From a virus: a stretch of 29,460 nucleotides of DNA. The notes below the pieces were generated by a model. It was not told the DNA's origin and did not search any database. It was given only the letters and a program-made list of their open reading frames with translations. The stretch is taken from positions 1-29,460 of IMG/VR virus record IMGVR_UViG_3300010354_000411; one strand, written 5' to 3'. Positions 1 through 6,887 of the stretch are shown piece by piece. The number at the start of each line of letters is the position of its first letter. Positions within the stretch are counted from its first letter, which is position 1. A program made the translations under genes and the position numbers.

Positions 1-1
1 C

Positions 2-736
2 ACGATTAACTCAAATGATTATGGCGCAATCCCCATTGTTTCTTGGTGCTGGGACGCCGGCTCATCGACAGTCACCAACACACAAGGCTCCATCACTAGT
101 CAGGTGAGGGCTAATGCCAGTGCGGGGTTCTCGGTTGTTACTTATACGGGAGGTGGATCTGGTTACAGCGTCGGACATGGACTTGGAGTTGCCCCAAAGC
201 TTTACATCGTCAAAGACCGTAACAATGCTCTCGCCTGGGGTGTATTCACCAAGGTTATAGATGGAAGCCTTGATTACCTTTATTTGAATCTCACAGATGC
301 AAAAGCGGATTCTGGAAGTTCTCTTCCTACCTCTACACTTATCTATCCAGGGCAATCAACATCATCAGACTATGTGATGTATTGCTTCGCCCCAGTAGCC
401 GGCTACAGCGCGTTCGGCAGCTACACCGGCAACGGCACTTCAGATGGTCCGTTTGTTTATACTGGGTTTAGGCCGAGGTGGGTGATTTTTAAGTCAACTA
501 CTGCGGCAACTGGTTGGTTCATTTGGGATTCCGCAACAAACACGTACAACGTGGCAACTAAGTATCTAGCAGCCAATACAAGTGACGCAGAAGGTACATA
601 TACCGGCCTAGATATATTAAGTAATGGGTTAAAGGCCAGGTCTAGCTCTGGTGCAGATGGTTTTAACCAGTCAGGGCAGACATACATCTACGCCGCCTTT
701 GCCGAATCACCTTTCCAATACGCTCGCGCTAGGTAG
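2..736 (+). CDS. Tail fibre / virion structural protein, C-terminal part (5' end outside window)
   Basis: The reading frame is open from the window edge, so this is the last 244 residues of a longer protein. The visible part has two units typical of cyanophage and marine-phage fibre proteins: a segment with VGHGLGVAPKL followed by a stretch ending in FAPVAGYSAFGSYTGNG, then DGPFVYTGFRPRWVIFKS. These beta-rich, Gly/Ser/Thr-rich domains normally lie in the distal fibre or a tail-surface protein that contacts the host. The first ATG-like codon, a GTG at 104, is internal and should not be taken as the start. The gene is more AT-rich than the DNA metabolism genes, as is common for exchanged receptor-binding regions. 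Role inferred from family resemblance; exact fibre type unknown. Confidence 0.8.
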   Translation, partial: TINSNDYGAIPIVSWCWDAGSSTVTNTQGSITSQVRANASAGFSVVTYTGGGSGYSVGHGLGVAPKLYIVKDRNNALAWGVFTKVIDGSLDYLYLNLTDAKADSGSSLPTSTLIYPGQSTSSDYVMYCFAPVAGYSAFGSYTGNGTSDGPFVYTGFRPRWVIFKSTTAATGWFIWDSATNTYNVATKYLAANTSDAEGTYTGLDILSNGLKARSSSGADGFNQSGQTYIYAAFAESPFQYARAR

Positions 737-787
737 TAGTGAACACAACTTCTGGGCATTGCCCCATGTAACACCGTACCGCCAGCC

Positions 788-1291
788 ATGTTCCTTCTAG
801 ACGGCAAGCCACTGTCTCCCGACGTGGCATTCACTGACATCAACGGCATCCAGCGACCCGCCAACTTCTTGCGCTTGGCGACGCCTGAGGAGCGCGAAGC
901 CGCAGGGGTCACAGAAGTACCTGACCCTCCGACCTGGGACCAGCGTTTTGCATGGGGCTACTCCGAAGATGGCACCCTGATCTGGAAAGATCACACCCAA
1001 CTCGTTGAACAGTGGGTGGCGCAAACTCGCCAGACCGCCAACACCCTGCTCTCGCCCACCGACTGGATCATCATCCGTGAAGCGGATAACGGCAAACCTG
1101 CCGATCCAGTACTTAAAACCTGGCGAGAAGACATCCGTCTAGCTGCCGGAGAGAAAAACACCGCTATCAACGCCACACTCGACACCCCCGAGCTCGCTGC
1201 TTACATCACTGGATCTGACTACCCCGTCTGGCCCAGTGATCCCTACGCTCCGGCACCTGTCGTAGCAGACGAAGCCGCAGTCGCTGCATAA
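788..1291 (+). CDS. Phage tail assembly chaperone-like protein
   Basis: A 167-residue soluble protein directly after the tail fibre gene. The middle carries NTLLSPTDWIIIREADNGK followed by a TWREDIRLAAGE-type helix. This matches the pattern of the phage tail assembly chaperone / DUF4376 families, in which a short conserved 'LL..TDW......G....W..YR..LR' segment follows a variable N-terminus. Such proteins help fibres fold or assemble, and their position next to the fibre gene fits. The N-terminal 50 residues (MFLLDGKPLSPDVAF) look like the short beta-rich part of fibre-associated proteins. The tail end is Ala/Pro/Val-rich and low complexity. The ATG at 788 is the first in the frame. Confidence 0.65.
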   Translation: MFLLDGKPLSPDVAFTDINGIQRPANFLRLATPEEREAAGVTEVPDPPTWDQRFAWGYSEDGTLIWKDHTQLVEQWVAQTRQTANTLLSPTDWIIIREADNGKPADPVLKTWREDIRLAAGEKNTAINATLDTPELAAYITGSDYPVWPSDPYAPAPVVADEAAVAA

Positions 1292-1327
1292 CCAACCTCC
1301 TTAATCTGGAGGACGTGCAAGCTCCCC

Positions 1328-1471
1328 TTGGCGACCAAGAGCAAAACCGGTATCTCCTCAGTCCGCCGTGCTTTTCAAGCAGGTCCCCCAAAGACAACTT
1401 CCCAGGGACAAGGGCAACACTCACGGCCTTCACGCCGAGGCCGTAAGAAACTGCGTGGCCAAGGCCGCTAA
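1328..1471 (+). CDS. Small basic protein (47 aa), conserved type in cyanophages
   Basis: A 47-residue, strongly basic ORF read from a TTG: MATKSKTGISSVRRAFQAGP at the start and RRGRKKLRGQGR at the end. The 'PPKTTSQGQGQHS...RRGRKK.RGQG' pattern resembles small Arg/Lys-rich proteins I recall from other cyanophage genomes, where the function is unknown. A GGAGG sits at 1308-1312, but 15 bases from the TTG is too far for a standard ribosome site, so the start is not certain. It fills what would otherwise be a 240-base gap between the tail and holin-like genes. Confidence 0.6.
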   Translation: MATKSKTGISSVRRAFQAGPPKTTSQGQGQHSRPSRRGRKKLRGQGR

Positions 1472-1529
1472 ACCTGATTTTCACCTCCGCACAACCTCGA
1501 TACGCTGGATCTAGTCTCCCCCTAGCCCA

Positions 1530-1772
1530 GTGGTCGAGGTCGCTGCCGCCGTCGTTGGAGCCGCGATCACTGTCGGTGCCATGGGCTTCGGATCTCAAGC
1601 ACGCCGCGCCGCCGAAGGCCGCGACGCTGTCATCCGACTAACCGCCGCCGTCGAGAACGTCGCTGTACGCCTCGATGAGATCCACGTCGACATCAAAGCG
1701 GACCGCAAAGAAACAAGCAGCCGTCTGAACAACCTCGAGGTCCGCGTCACCAAACTCGAGGCATCTCAGTGA
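1530..1772 (+). CDS. Small membrane protein with coiled coil (holin/lysis-region type)
   Basis: 80 residues. The first 25 (VEVAAAVVGAAITVGAMGFG) form one hydrophobic, Ala/Gly-rich membrane segment. The rest is a charged heptad-like helix (RLDEIHVDIKADRKETSSRL...LEVRVTKLEASQ). This architecture is common in phage lysis cassettes, either as a holin partner or as a small membrane anchor. It begins with GTG and its stop overlaps the GTG start of the next holin-like gene. Function is inferred from position and topology only. Confidence 0.6.
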   Translation: MVEVAAAVVGAAITVGAMGFGSQARRAAEGRDAVIRLTAAVENVAVRLDEIHVDIKADRKETSSRLNNLEVRVTKLEASQ

Positions 1773-2017
1773 ATCACCCCACCGTCGTCAGCCTCGTCCT
1801 CAAGCTGCTCGTCGGCTGTTACAGCTACATGCTCCTAATGGCCTCCGCCGGCGTCGCCACCTGCGAACTGCGCAAACCCGGCGAATGCGGCGCGTCCTGG
1901 ACCCAAGCCTTCACCGTCGCCGGCGGCGCCGCCTCCACCCTTTGGGCCTTCATCACCGACTCGCCCAACACTCCGAGCTCGGCCCAACGCAAACGCAATG
2001 GCCCTCCTACCTCCTGA
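1769..2017 (+). CDS. Holin-like membrane protein
   Basis: 82 residues with two predicted membrane helices, about residues 5-30 (VVSLVLKLLVGCYSYMLLMA) and 45-63 (AFTVAGGAASTLWAFITD), and a short polar tail. Size, two helices and place between the tail genes and an endolysin fit a class II-type holin, which would open the inner membrane for the lysin. The GTG start lies inside the preceding stop (GTGA), so translation is probably coupled. No family motif is recognised, so a non-holin membrane protein is possible. Confidence 0.55.
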   Translation: MNHPTVVSLVLKLLVGCYSYMLLMASAGVATCELRKPGECGASWTQAFTVAGGAASTLWAFITDSPNTPSSAQRKRNGPPTS

Positions 2018-2327
2018 GCTCATGTCACCGCGCACCCTGCTCGACGGCCTCGTTGCTTTCCTCCGCATAGGGCTCACCGAGGCCGTGATCAAACCCCTCG
2101 CCAAGGCCGCCATCGACCGCTCCCTCCGCCAAGCGCTTCCCTACATCTACGAGCGCCTGGACGACGAGATGCCAACGCTGCTCCGCACCGCCGATCCCGA
2201 AGTCATGACAGCCGAGATCGCCGCCTCCATTGCCCAAGCCACAGGCAACCCCGCCACGGCTCGCCAAATCGATCAGGTCGTCGCGCTGTACTCCCCAATC
2301 AAAGCCGCGATCCGCAACGCACGCTGA
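1998..2327 (+). CDS. Hypothetical protein, lysis region
   Basis: 109 residues, mostly helical by eye, with an N-terminal hydrophobic stretch LLDGLVAFLRIGLTEAVIKPLAKAAI and a charged C-terminal half. Not recognised. It overlaps the holin-like gene by 20 bases and ends exactly where a minus-strand gene ends (stops at 2325-2327 and 2328-2330), so the two transcription units converge with no spacer. A membrane-associated or scaffold role is possible but unsupported. Confidence 0.6.
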   Translation: MALLPPELMSPRTLLDGLVAFLRIGLTEAVIKPLAKAAIDRSLRQALPYIYERLDDEMPTLLRTADPEVMTAEIAASIAQATGNPATARQIDQVVALYSPIKAAIRNAR

Positions 2328-2465
2328 TCAGCCGAACTCCGGCCCCGGATCCCGCCCGGTCATCACCACAGCAACCGCACGCCGGTAGAACGAGCAATCC
2401 GTCTTCCCTGCCTTCTCGAGAGCGGCCTTGACCTTGGCCCAATTCTCCCGAGTGCGGTCGTCCAT
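2328..2465 (-). CDS. Small conserved-looking protein (45 aa) coupled to the endolysin gene
   Basis: Reads MDDRTRENWAKVKAALEKAG followed by KTDCSFYRRAVAVVMTGRDPGPEFG. The ATG shares its A with the endolysin stop (TGATG at 2467-2463), the usual sign of translational coupling. The sequence has a clean amphipathic helix and ordinary codon use. It matches a type of short 'W.KVK.ALE.AGK...F..RA..I' protein I have seen beside phage lysins, function unknown. It may modulate lysis, but that is a guess from position. Confidence 0.6.
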   Translation of the reverse strand: MDDRTRENWAKVKAALEKAGKTDCSFYRRAVAVVMTGRDPGPEFG

Positions 2466-3619
2466 CAGTACACCCACTCAGCGGCGGGCCTAGCGCCGGC
2501 CCCGGGCACGAAGCCTCCGCCTCCGCGCGTGTCGAGATGAATGAACCCCCGAGGACGGCCATCCCCAAGCCCGCCAGTCCACCGGTGACGAATCCACTGG
2601 TAGAAGCTCTCCAAGCTGCTACCCACTGGGTAGATGTCAAAGGCCTCACCGGTTACGTGTTTCGAGTTCAGCGCTCCGCCAACCTCCGCGTTCACGTCGG
2701 TCGGCCGATAGAAGCTCGTCACCCCGAGCGGCCTCCCCCACGCTTCCCGCACCCGCTGAAATTCTGCAGCAGTCCGCAGCAGTCGCGTCCGCACCGAAGC
2801 CGCCGGCCCAGGAACCCGCCGCTTATCCCACTGCAGGATCTCCCCCACGCTGAGGTTGGGCGTCACCAGGCAGTTGAAGTCACTCCAGTCGACCTCTGCC
2901 CGCATCGCCTCGCCCGAGCCGATCACCTTCCGCCAGTGCGGCTCGAACAGGAACCAAGTCCCACCGCCAGAGGCCAACTCCACCCGAGCGTGGCCATCAG
3001 CAGCAACCTCGGAGTATGCAACGACTGCATAATCCCGCCCCTTCGGGCAGTACACCTTCTCCTTCTCCCCGAGCTCGGCTGCTTGCACCGGCTCTTTCTT
3101 CAGCCATGTCGCCTGCACCGCCTCGACGCGATACAGGATCGGCTTGGGATTCGCCTTGACCACGGGCGTGGCCGGCTTTTCCGCCTTCACTTCGTTCTCG
3201 TCGCAGATGCGCAGCAACTTCTCCGCGTAGGCCGGATCCGTGGCGTAGCCCTGCTTGACCAGCTCCTTAGCTGCCGCCTCGAGCGTCGGAGCCCGATCCA
3301 CCCCCTCGTACTTGTCCCAGTCCTTGTACCACCGGGTCACGAGGTAACGGACGCAAGCCCCGAGGTCGGGAAAGTCCAGGAAGTCCGCTTCGATGTGAAC
3401 CCTGGCTCCGTTGACGTACTCGGTGGTCATCCGGGTCGTGCCCGCCCCCTTCAGCCCGAAGTAGTTGTTCCTGCCGCTGGTGTGTTTTCCATAGCCCGAC
3501 TCCAACGCCCACTGCGCCGCAACAAGCTGCGCCCACTTCGCTCCTGCATCTTTGGCAGCCTGCACCACCCCCTGCCAGGTATTGGGGTAGCTCTTTGCCT
3601 TGCTGCCGGCCATGCGCAT
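2465..3619 (-). CDS. Two-domain endolysin: glucosaminidase (GH73-like) plus M15-type peptidase
   Basis: About 384 residues from the ATG at 3619 (another ATG at 3613 is equally possible). The N-terminal third has the GH73 / FlgJ-like glucosaminidase pattern: WAQLVAAQWALESGYGKH with catalytic-type Glu near residue 40, then NYFGLKG and FLDFPDLGACVRYLVTRWYKDW. A linker of about 100 residues follows and may be SH3-like. The C-terminal part has the peptidase M15 pattern: VTSFYRPTDVNAEVGG, SKHVTGEAFDIYP (zinc-binding His and Asp) and FIHLDTR. It would cut both glycan strands and peptide cross-links. It has no signal peptide, so it needs a holin. It lies opposite in strand to the structural genes. 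The frame upstream of 3619 runs into the attP repeat and is probably not translated. Confidence 0.85.
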   Translation of the reverse strand: MRMAGSKAKSYPNTWQGVVQAAKDAGAKWAQLVAAQWALESGYGKHTSGRNNYFGLKGAGTTRMTTEYVNGARVHIEADFLDFPDLGACVRYLVTRWYKDWDKYEGVDRAPTLEAAAKELVKQGYATDPAYAEKLLRICDENEVKAEKPATPVVKANPKPILYRVEAVQATWLKKEPVQAAELGEKEKVYCPKGRDYAVVAYSEVAADGHARVELASGGGTWFLFEPHWRKVIGSGEAMRAEVDWSDFNCLVTPNLSVGEILQWDKRRVPGPAASVRTRLLRTAAEFQRVREAWGRPLGVTSFYRPTDVNAEVGGALNSKHVTGEAFDIYPVGSSLESFYQWIRHRWTGGLGDGRPRGFIHLDTRGGGGFVPGAGARPAAEWVY

Positions 3620-3641
3620 GGTGCCTATAAACCAGGCTAGC

Positions 3642-3659
3642 GGTCCACAAATGGTCCAC
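3642..3659. repeat. Integrase arm-type site candidate, left copy
   Basis: GGTCCACAAATGGTCCAC, 18 bases, itself a tandem of GGTCCAC with a 4-base spacer (11-base period). An identical copy lies at 3885-3902, and the pair flanks the tRNA-like attP core. Paired direct repeats on both arms of attP are typical binding sites for the N-terminal domain of tyrosine integrases. A looser copy (GGTCCACACCGGTCCAC) is at 4148-4164 inside the integrase gene. Confidence 0.6.
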
Positions 3660-3717
3660 ATTCTTCGCTTCAGAAAAACGAGATCAGTTATCGCAAGGGT
3701 TCTTGGGACATATCAGA

Positions 3718-3774
3718 CGGTCTTGAAAACCGGCGAGGTGAAAGCCTCCGTGGGTTCGAATCCCACCCTCTCCG
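3718..3774 (+). other. attP core: 3' half of tRNA-Ser(UGA)
   Basis: The sequence CGGTCTTGAAAACCGG gives the anticodon stem-loop (loop CTTGAAA, anticodon TGA). A Ser-type long variable arm follows (GAGG tgaaag CCTC), then the T arm GTGGGTTCGAATCCCAC and the 3' acceptor strand CTCTCC plus discriminator G. No matching 5' acceptor strand or D arm precedes it, and base 3717 (A) already breaks the anticodon stem, so the match starts at the anticodon stem. This is what a phage attachment site looks like when integration occurs in a tRNA anticodon loop and rebuilds the host gene. Phage genes lie on both sides, so attP is preferred over attL/attR. Confidence 0.82.
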
Positions 3775-3783
3775 TTTCAGTCA

Positions 3784-3803
3784 GGGCCTGAAATCGCAGG
3801 CCC
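3784..3803. other. Hairpin beside attP
   Basis: A perfect 7-bp inverted repeat GGGCCTG / CAGGCCC with a 6-base loop, 10 bases past the tRNA-like core. There is no T-run on either strand, so it is not a standard terminator. It may be a binding site in the attP complex or a transcript insulator between the divergent endolysin and integrase genes. Confidence 0.4.
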
Positions 3804-3884
3804 AGACAAGCTTTTCAAGCACCCGAGAGCGGCCCCACGCTCAAGAGCCTTCGCGTTGATTCGCACCTTCGCGCGTGGGAAAGT

Positions 3885-3902
3885 GGTCCACAAATGGTCC
3901 AC
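3885..3902. repeat. Integrase arm-type site candidate, right copy
   Basis: Second exact copy of the 18-base GGTCCACAAATGGTCCAC, just upstream of the integrase ATG at 3907. Integrase bound here could also repress its own gene. Its presence in front of the ATG argues that the integrase starts at 3907 rather than at the upstream TTG (3856). Confidence 0.6.
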
Positions 3903-3906
3903 GCTC

Positions 3907-5037
3907 ATGCTTGACCTGGCTCCTGTGAACGAAAACCTCCGTTCTCGGGGGCTCCGGATGCTGATCGAGCAACGCCGCCAGGCGCTTGTCGTGCGAGGAA
4001 CCTTCCCCGAGGACGACGGAACCCGCAAGCGCAAACGGATCTCACTGGATCTCCCCGCCGTCCCGACGAGCTTGGTCACGGCCGAGCTTCGTTGCCTTCA
4101 GTTACAGGAAGCCATCACGAAGGGCTCCTATCCCCCGAATCTTCCGTGGTCCACACCGGTCCACACCCCAGCGGAGCGCCCTGACGCACCCTTGAGCTGC
4201 GCCGCGGCGATCCACGCCTTCGAGACCCATTACTGGCAAGTGCGCCCACGCACCCCGGCCTCGGAGCGCACTTGGTCTCGCATTTCCCTGGAGCTCAGAC
4301 GCCTTCCTGCCAAAGCCCCCTGCACACTTCAGCAACTTTTAAGAACCGCCGCTGCGACACCGCCCGGCACCCGCACGCGACTGGAGTGCTGCAAAGTCTT
4401 CAAGCGCCTCGCGAAACACCAGGGAATCCCCGGCAACCTCGAAGAGCTCTCCGCCCTCAAGGGCGACTACGAACCCGCCGACCGCACCATCCCCGAGGAC
4501 GAAGCGATCCTCGCCCTCCTCGACGCTCTCCGCCCGACGAAGTGGGGCTGGTGCTACGCCGCTCTGGCGACCTTCGGATGCCGCCCTGCCGAAGTCCCCT
4601 CGCTCGTGCTCCACGAGGACGGCACAGCCGAGTGCCTCACGATCAAACGCCGCAACCGTGCCCCCGCCAAGCGCACCTGCTTCGCGCTACCGCGCGCATG
4701 GATCGCACGCTTTGACCTTCAAAACATCTCAATCCCTGGCGGGACTCGCTGGACTCAACCTGACGAGTACAACTCCGCCCTCGGGAAGAAGTTCGTCGAC
4801 TCCTGGCGCCACAGTCGTCGTTCGCAGGAGATCCACCCGATCATCGAAACTCACATCCCCGAGTTCGACCTGTACGACCTGCGCCACCGCTGGGCAATCC
4901 GCAGCATCGAGGGCGGAAAACGCCTGACGCTCTGCGCCCGAGCGATGGGCCACAGCGCCACGGTCCACGAGCAGACCTACCACCGCCATATCCAAGCCGC
5001 CGACCTTCGAACAGCCATGGCAACCGAGGCCGACTGA
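3907..5037 (+). CDS. int: Tyrosine recombinase (integrase)
   Basis: 376 residues from the ATG. The N-terminal half is a core-binding type domain (to about residue 150, HYWQVRPRTPASERTW). The catalytic half has the box I Arg226 in ATFGCRPAEV, box II FDLYDLRHRWAIR with Arg326, the conserved GH at His349 and the nucleophile Tyr358 in EQTYHRH. It would cut and rejoin attP with the host tRNA-Ser gene. The usual H-x-x-R of box II reads Y-x-x-R here (Tyr323). Some picocyanobacterial integrases, as I recall, also carry this form. It lies next to attP and is preceded by an arm-type repeat. It ends two bases before the convergent excisionase-like gene. Confidence 0.92.
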   Translation: MLDLAPVNENLRSRGLRMLIEQRRQALVVRGTFPEDDGTRKRKRISLDLPAVPTSLVTAELRCLQLQEAITKGSYPPNLPWSTPVHTPAERPDAPLSCAAAIHAFETHYWQVRPRTPASERTWSRISLELRRLPAKAPCTLQQLLRTAAATPPGTRTRLECCKVFKRLAKHQGIPGNLEELSALKGDYEPADRTIPEDEAILALLDALRPTKWGWCYAALATFGCRPAEVPSLVLHEDGTAECLTIKRRNRAPAKRTCFALPRAWIARFDLQNISIPGGTRWTQPDEYNSALGKKFVDSWRHSRRSQEIHPIIETHIPEFDLYDLRHRWAIRSIEGGKRLTLCARAMGHSATVHEQTYHRHIQAADLRTAMATEAD

Positions 5038-5039
5038 GC

Positions 5040-5312
5040 TCAGCGGAGCCCGAGATCACGCAAGGCCAACTCGCGGTGGTACCGGTAGTTGAATGTCTTA
5101 CCCCGAGCTTCGCGCTTGAAGCTGGCTTGCCCCAAGCGACCGCTTGAGACATAGCTCTGCAGTGTCCGAGGGGTGACCCCGCAGAGCTTGCTCATTTCCG
5201 TGGGCGTCAGCCAGGTGCGATCGACAGCTGGCAGAGCTTGCTCCAACTGCTCGAGACGCTGGCTGATGGAGCGGAGCTCCTGAAGAATGACAACCCCGAT
5301 GTCGGCAGCCAC
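5040..5312 (-). CDS. Small HTH protein, excisionase/RDF-like
   Basis: 90 residues from GTG. An N-terminal coiled coil (LQELRSISQRLEQLEQAL) precedes a MerR/HTH_17-like winged-helix segment: TWLTPTEMSKLCGVTPRTLQSYVSSGRLG. This is the usual DNA-binding fold of phage excisionases (recombination directionality factors) and small transcription regulators. Its tail-to-tail position with the integrase favours an excisionase or integration-switch role. A palindrome TACGC-N8-GCGTA lies 15 bases upstream and may be an operator. Confidence 0.65.
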   Translation of the reverse strand: MAADIGVVILQELRSISQRLEQLEQALPAVDRTWLTPTEMSKLCGVTPRTLQSYVSSGRLGQASFKREARGKTFNYRYHRELALRDLGLR

Positions 5313-5326
5313 AACTCACGCGCATC

Positions 5327-5344
5327 TACGCGAAGACTAGCGTA
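5327..5344. promoter_or_regulatory. Inverted repeat upstream of the HTH gene
   Basis: TACGC-N8-GCGTA, an 18-base dyad, 15 bases upstream of the GTG at 5312. The spacing suits a dimeric regulator binding over a promoter. No clear -35/-10 pair is visible, so the assignment is tentative. Confidence 0.35.
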
Positions 5345-5383
5345 TTCACGTCTTGGTTGGAGCTCCACCCGAGAGCGGACTGG

Positions 5384-6130
5384 TCAGGCGCTGACGCGGC
5401 TCCACACGGCTTTGACCGCTTCTACCAGCCAACCCCGCTTGTAGCTCTTGACCTGACGAGGGGCACCATCGACATACTGCGTCCGAGTCGGCGGCTCCTT
5501 GTCGAACTCCTCCCGGTAGAGCGCTGCAACCAGACGACCGACCCCCGGACCATCTCGGCGGGGCAGAGGCGAACCCGTCACTTCCAGCCAGGCATCCGAG
5601 AGCGTCAACTCCTCATCCTCGGGAGCTGGGGGCAACGCGATAGTCGAGCCTGCAGCGCGCAGGACGGTGTTGCGTGTCAGATCCCGGAACAGCAGCTGAT
5701 CCCGATCGTCAAGCCCGCCGAACTGCTCCATGAGGATCGCAGCCCGCTCCAGCGTGGTGAGCATGACTTCCACAGGAAGAGCTACGAGCGTGGGTTGAGG
5801 ATCCCGAACTCGGGTCTCCAACTCTTCGCGAAACCACTGATTGACAAACACCGAAAAGTCGGCGCTAATCCAGCGGGCCAGCTCCGTTGCAAGGTCCGGG
5901 TGGATCCACGTACCCTCGCCTTGCTTTGAGACTACAAGGTCGTAAACCGGGATTCCCGTTTTTCGGGACAGAGCCTCCATGTAGGAAGCGGCCGCCACAG
6001 ACTCGCGGAAGTCCGACCACCGCTTGCCATTGGCCTTGCACATGGAAGTGGCGTTCACGTACCCATCCGTCGAGCGCCGCGTGATGGGGGTGCCATTCCA
6101 CGAACGGCTCTGAAGCGCTTGAATGTTCAT
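5384..6130 (-). CDS. KilA-N domain protein (antirepressor type)
   Basis: 248 residues starting at MNIQALQSRSWNGTPITRR. Residues 10-100 fit the KilA-N fold: ITRRSTDGYVNATSMCKANGKRWSDF, then YDLVVSKQGEGTWIHPDLATELARWISADFSVFVNQWFREEL. KilA-N proteins are DNA-binding factors of temperate phages and large DNA viruses, often acting as antirepressors. The C-terminal 130 residues are not recognised; they end in a basic helical segment (VKSYKRGWLVEAVKAVW) that could be a second DNA-contact or partner domain. The frame is open further upstream, but that part (Arg-rich, no homology) overlaps the next gene, so the ATG at 6130 is preferred. It lies in the integration and decision module. Confidence 0.85.
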   Translation of the reverse strand: MNIQALQSRSWNGTPITRRSTDGYVNATSMCKANGKRWSDFRESVAAASYMEALSRKTGIPVYDLVVSKQGEGTWIHPDLATELARWISADFSVFVNQWFREELETRVRDPQPTLVALPVEVMLTTLERAAILMEQFGGLDDRDQLLFRDLTRNTVLRAAGSTIALPPAPEDEELTLSDAWLEVTGSPLPRRDGPGVGRLVAALYREEFDKEPPTRTQYVDGAPRQVKSYKRGWLVEAVKAVWSRVSA

Positions 6131-6224
6131 GATCGCTTTGCGACTTGGGTGATCCGGGGCCTGGGTGTGGTTGCGCCGCAGGCCCAACCAATCTAGGGGG
6201 CGTCTGCGGAGCGTCCCTTCCAGG

Positions 6225-6443
6225 TCAGCGCCGAACGCCCTTCCAGTAGCGCTCCTCGGCCTTGACCTCCCACCCTTTGTATTGCGCCAAACGCGCGGAA
6301 GCCCGAGCCCGGCGCTTGCGGAGGTTCCAGTCCTCAAAGAACTGAGCGTCATCCACCAGGCGTTGAAGCAACCCGTTCGGCAGCTTCTCTGCAATGTGGA
6401 CGAGCTTCCGCAAATACCGAGCCCGGGCCTCTGACGCGCTCAA
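6225..6443 (-). CDS. Small hypothetical protein downstream of cyAbrB
   Basis: 72 residues from TTG: helical and basic, with ARYLRKLVHIAEKLPNGLLQ and FFEDWNLRKRRARASARLAQ. Not recognised. It starts one base after the stop of the cyAbrB gene, which suggests one transcript and coupled translation. The KLPNGLLQRLVDDAQFFEDW segment looks conserved in style, so it is probably real. Confidence 0.55.
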   Translation of the reverse strand: MSASEARARYLRKLVHIAEKLPNGLLQRLVDDAQFFEDWNLRKRRARASARLAQYKGWEVKAEERYWKGVRR

Positions 6444-6444
6444 A

Positions 6445-6831
6445 TCAAGCCGCAGTCAGGACGACCTTCTTGATCACAGGTGCTGCTGCAGGCTGCACAG
6501 GCAGGGGCACCAGCTTGATGCAGTCCTCCTCGAGAAGAATCTCGAGCTCGTCTCCCGGGTTAAGGCCGAACTTCTCCGAGTAGGTCTTGCCCAGCAGGAT
6601 CACACCAGACTTGTGCACCGAGGTCGCAAACTGCGCACTCTTGCCCGGAGTACGCCCCAGGGGAATAGGCATGCCTTTAGCAGCAAGCAGCGAGTTGTAG
6701 AACTGCTTGACAAGTACCTGCTCACGGCCTGTCTTAGTAACGCGGAGATAACCCGCACCACGAGCAAGCTCCATCTGGTTCATACCGTCGTTTTCTTTGA
6801 CGAAGGCGATCAGGTCCGCTCCAGTCAGCAT
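6445..6831 (-). CDS. cyAbrB-type transcription regulator
   Basis: 128 residues from the ATG at 6831. The N-terminal half matches cyanobacterial AbrB proteins: LTGADLIAFVKENDGMNQME, then a GYLRVTKTGREQVLVKQFYN segment and SLLAAKG, parallel to 'LTGKALL.KV.ELG....E...CGY...K.G.ERL....FY.ALLEAKG' of that family. The C-terminal half is an AbrB swapped-hairpin DNA-binding domain (VILLGKTYSEKFGLNPGDEL...KLVPL). In hosts cyAbrB proteins control carbon/nitrogen genes. In a phage it could run lysogeny or reprogram host transcription. A perfect palindrome sits 18 bases upstream. The C-terminus ends in an Ala/Pro tail. Confidence 0.82.
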   Translation of the reverse strand: MLTGADLIAFVKENDGMNQMELARGAGYLRVTKTGREQVLVKQFYNSLLAAKGMPIPLGRTPGKSAQFATSVHKSGVILLGKTYSEKFGLNPGDELEILLEEDCIKLVPLPVQPAAAPVIKKVVLTAA

Positions 6832-6848
6832 TGGGATAGAGAAATGGA

Positions 6849-6861
6849 CTAACCAGGTTAG
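6849..6861. promoter_or_regulatory. Operator-like palindrome upstream of cyAbrB
   Basis: CTAACCAGGTTAG is a perfect 6+1+6 palindrome, 18-30 bases upstream of the cyAbrB ATG and between it and the end of the DNA polymerase gene upstream. The half-site CTAACC recurs twice at 11871-11886 in the divergent primase promoter region. Autoregulation is the simplest reading. Confidence 0.5.
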
Positions 6862-6887
6862 GGAGGGTGTCAGCAAAAGGAAAGCGG

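Noticed and set aside
2537-3640. Long plus-strand frame of 367 codons
   Set aside because: Antisense to the endolysin; Arg/Pro/His-rich and lacks any family pattern, whereas the minus strand has clear lysin motifs.
3620-3661. Longer endolysin start within the attP repeat
   Set aside because: Those codons spell the GGTCCAC repeat itself and add no lysin or signal sequence; ATG at 3619 or 3613 is preferred.
3721-3774. A complete tRNA-Ser gene
   Set aside because: No 5' acceptor strand or D arm upstream, and the anticodon stem breaks at 3717; only the 3' half is present.
3600-3791. 63-codon plus-strand frame over attP
   Set aside because: It crosses the tRNA fragment and repeat and looks non-coding.
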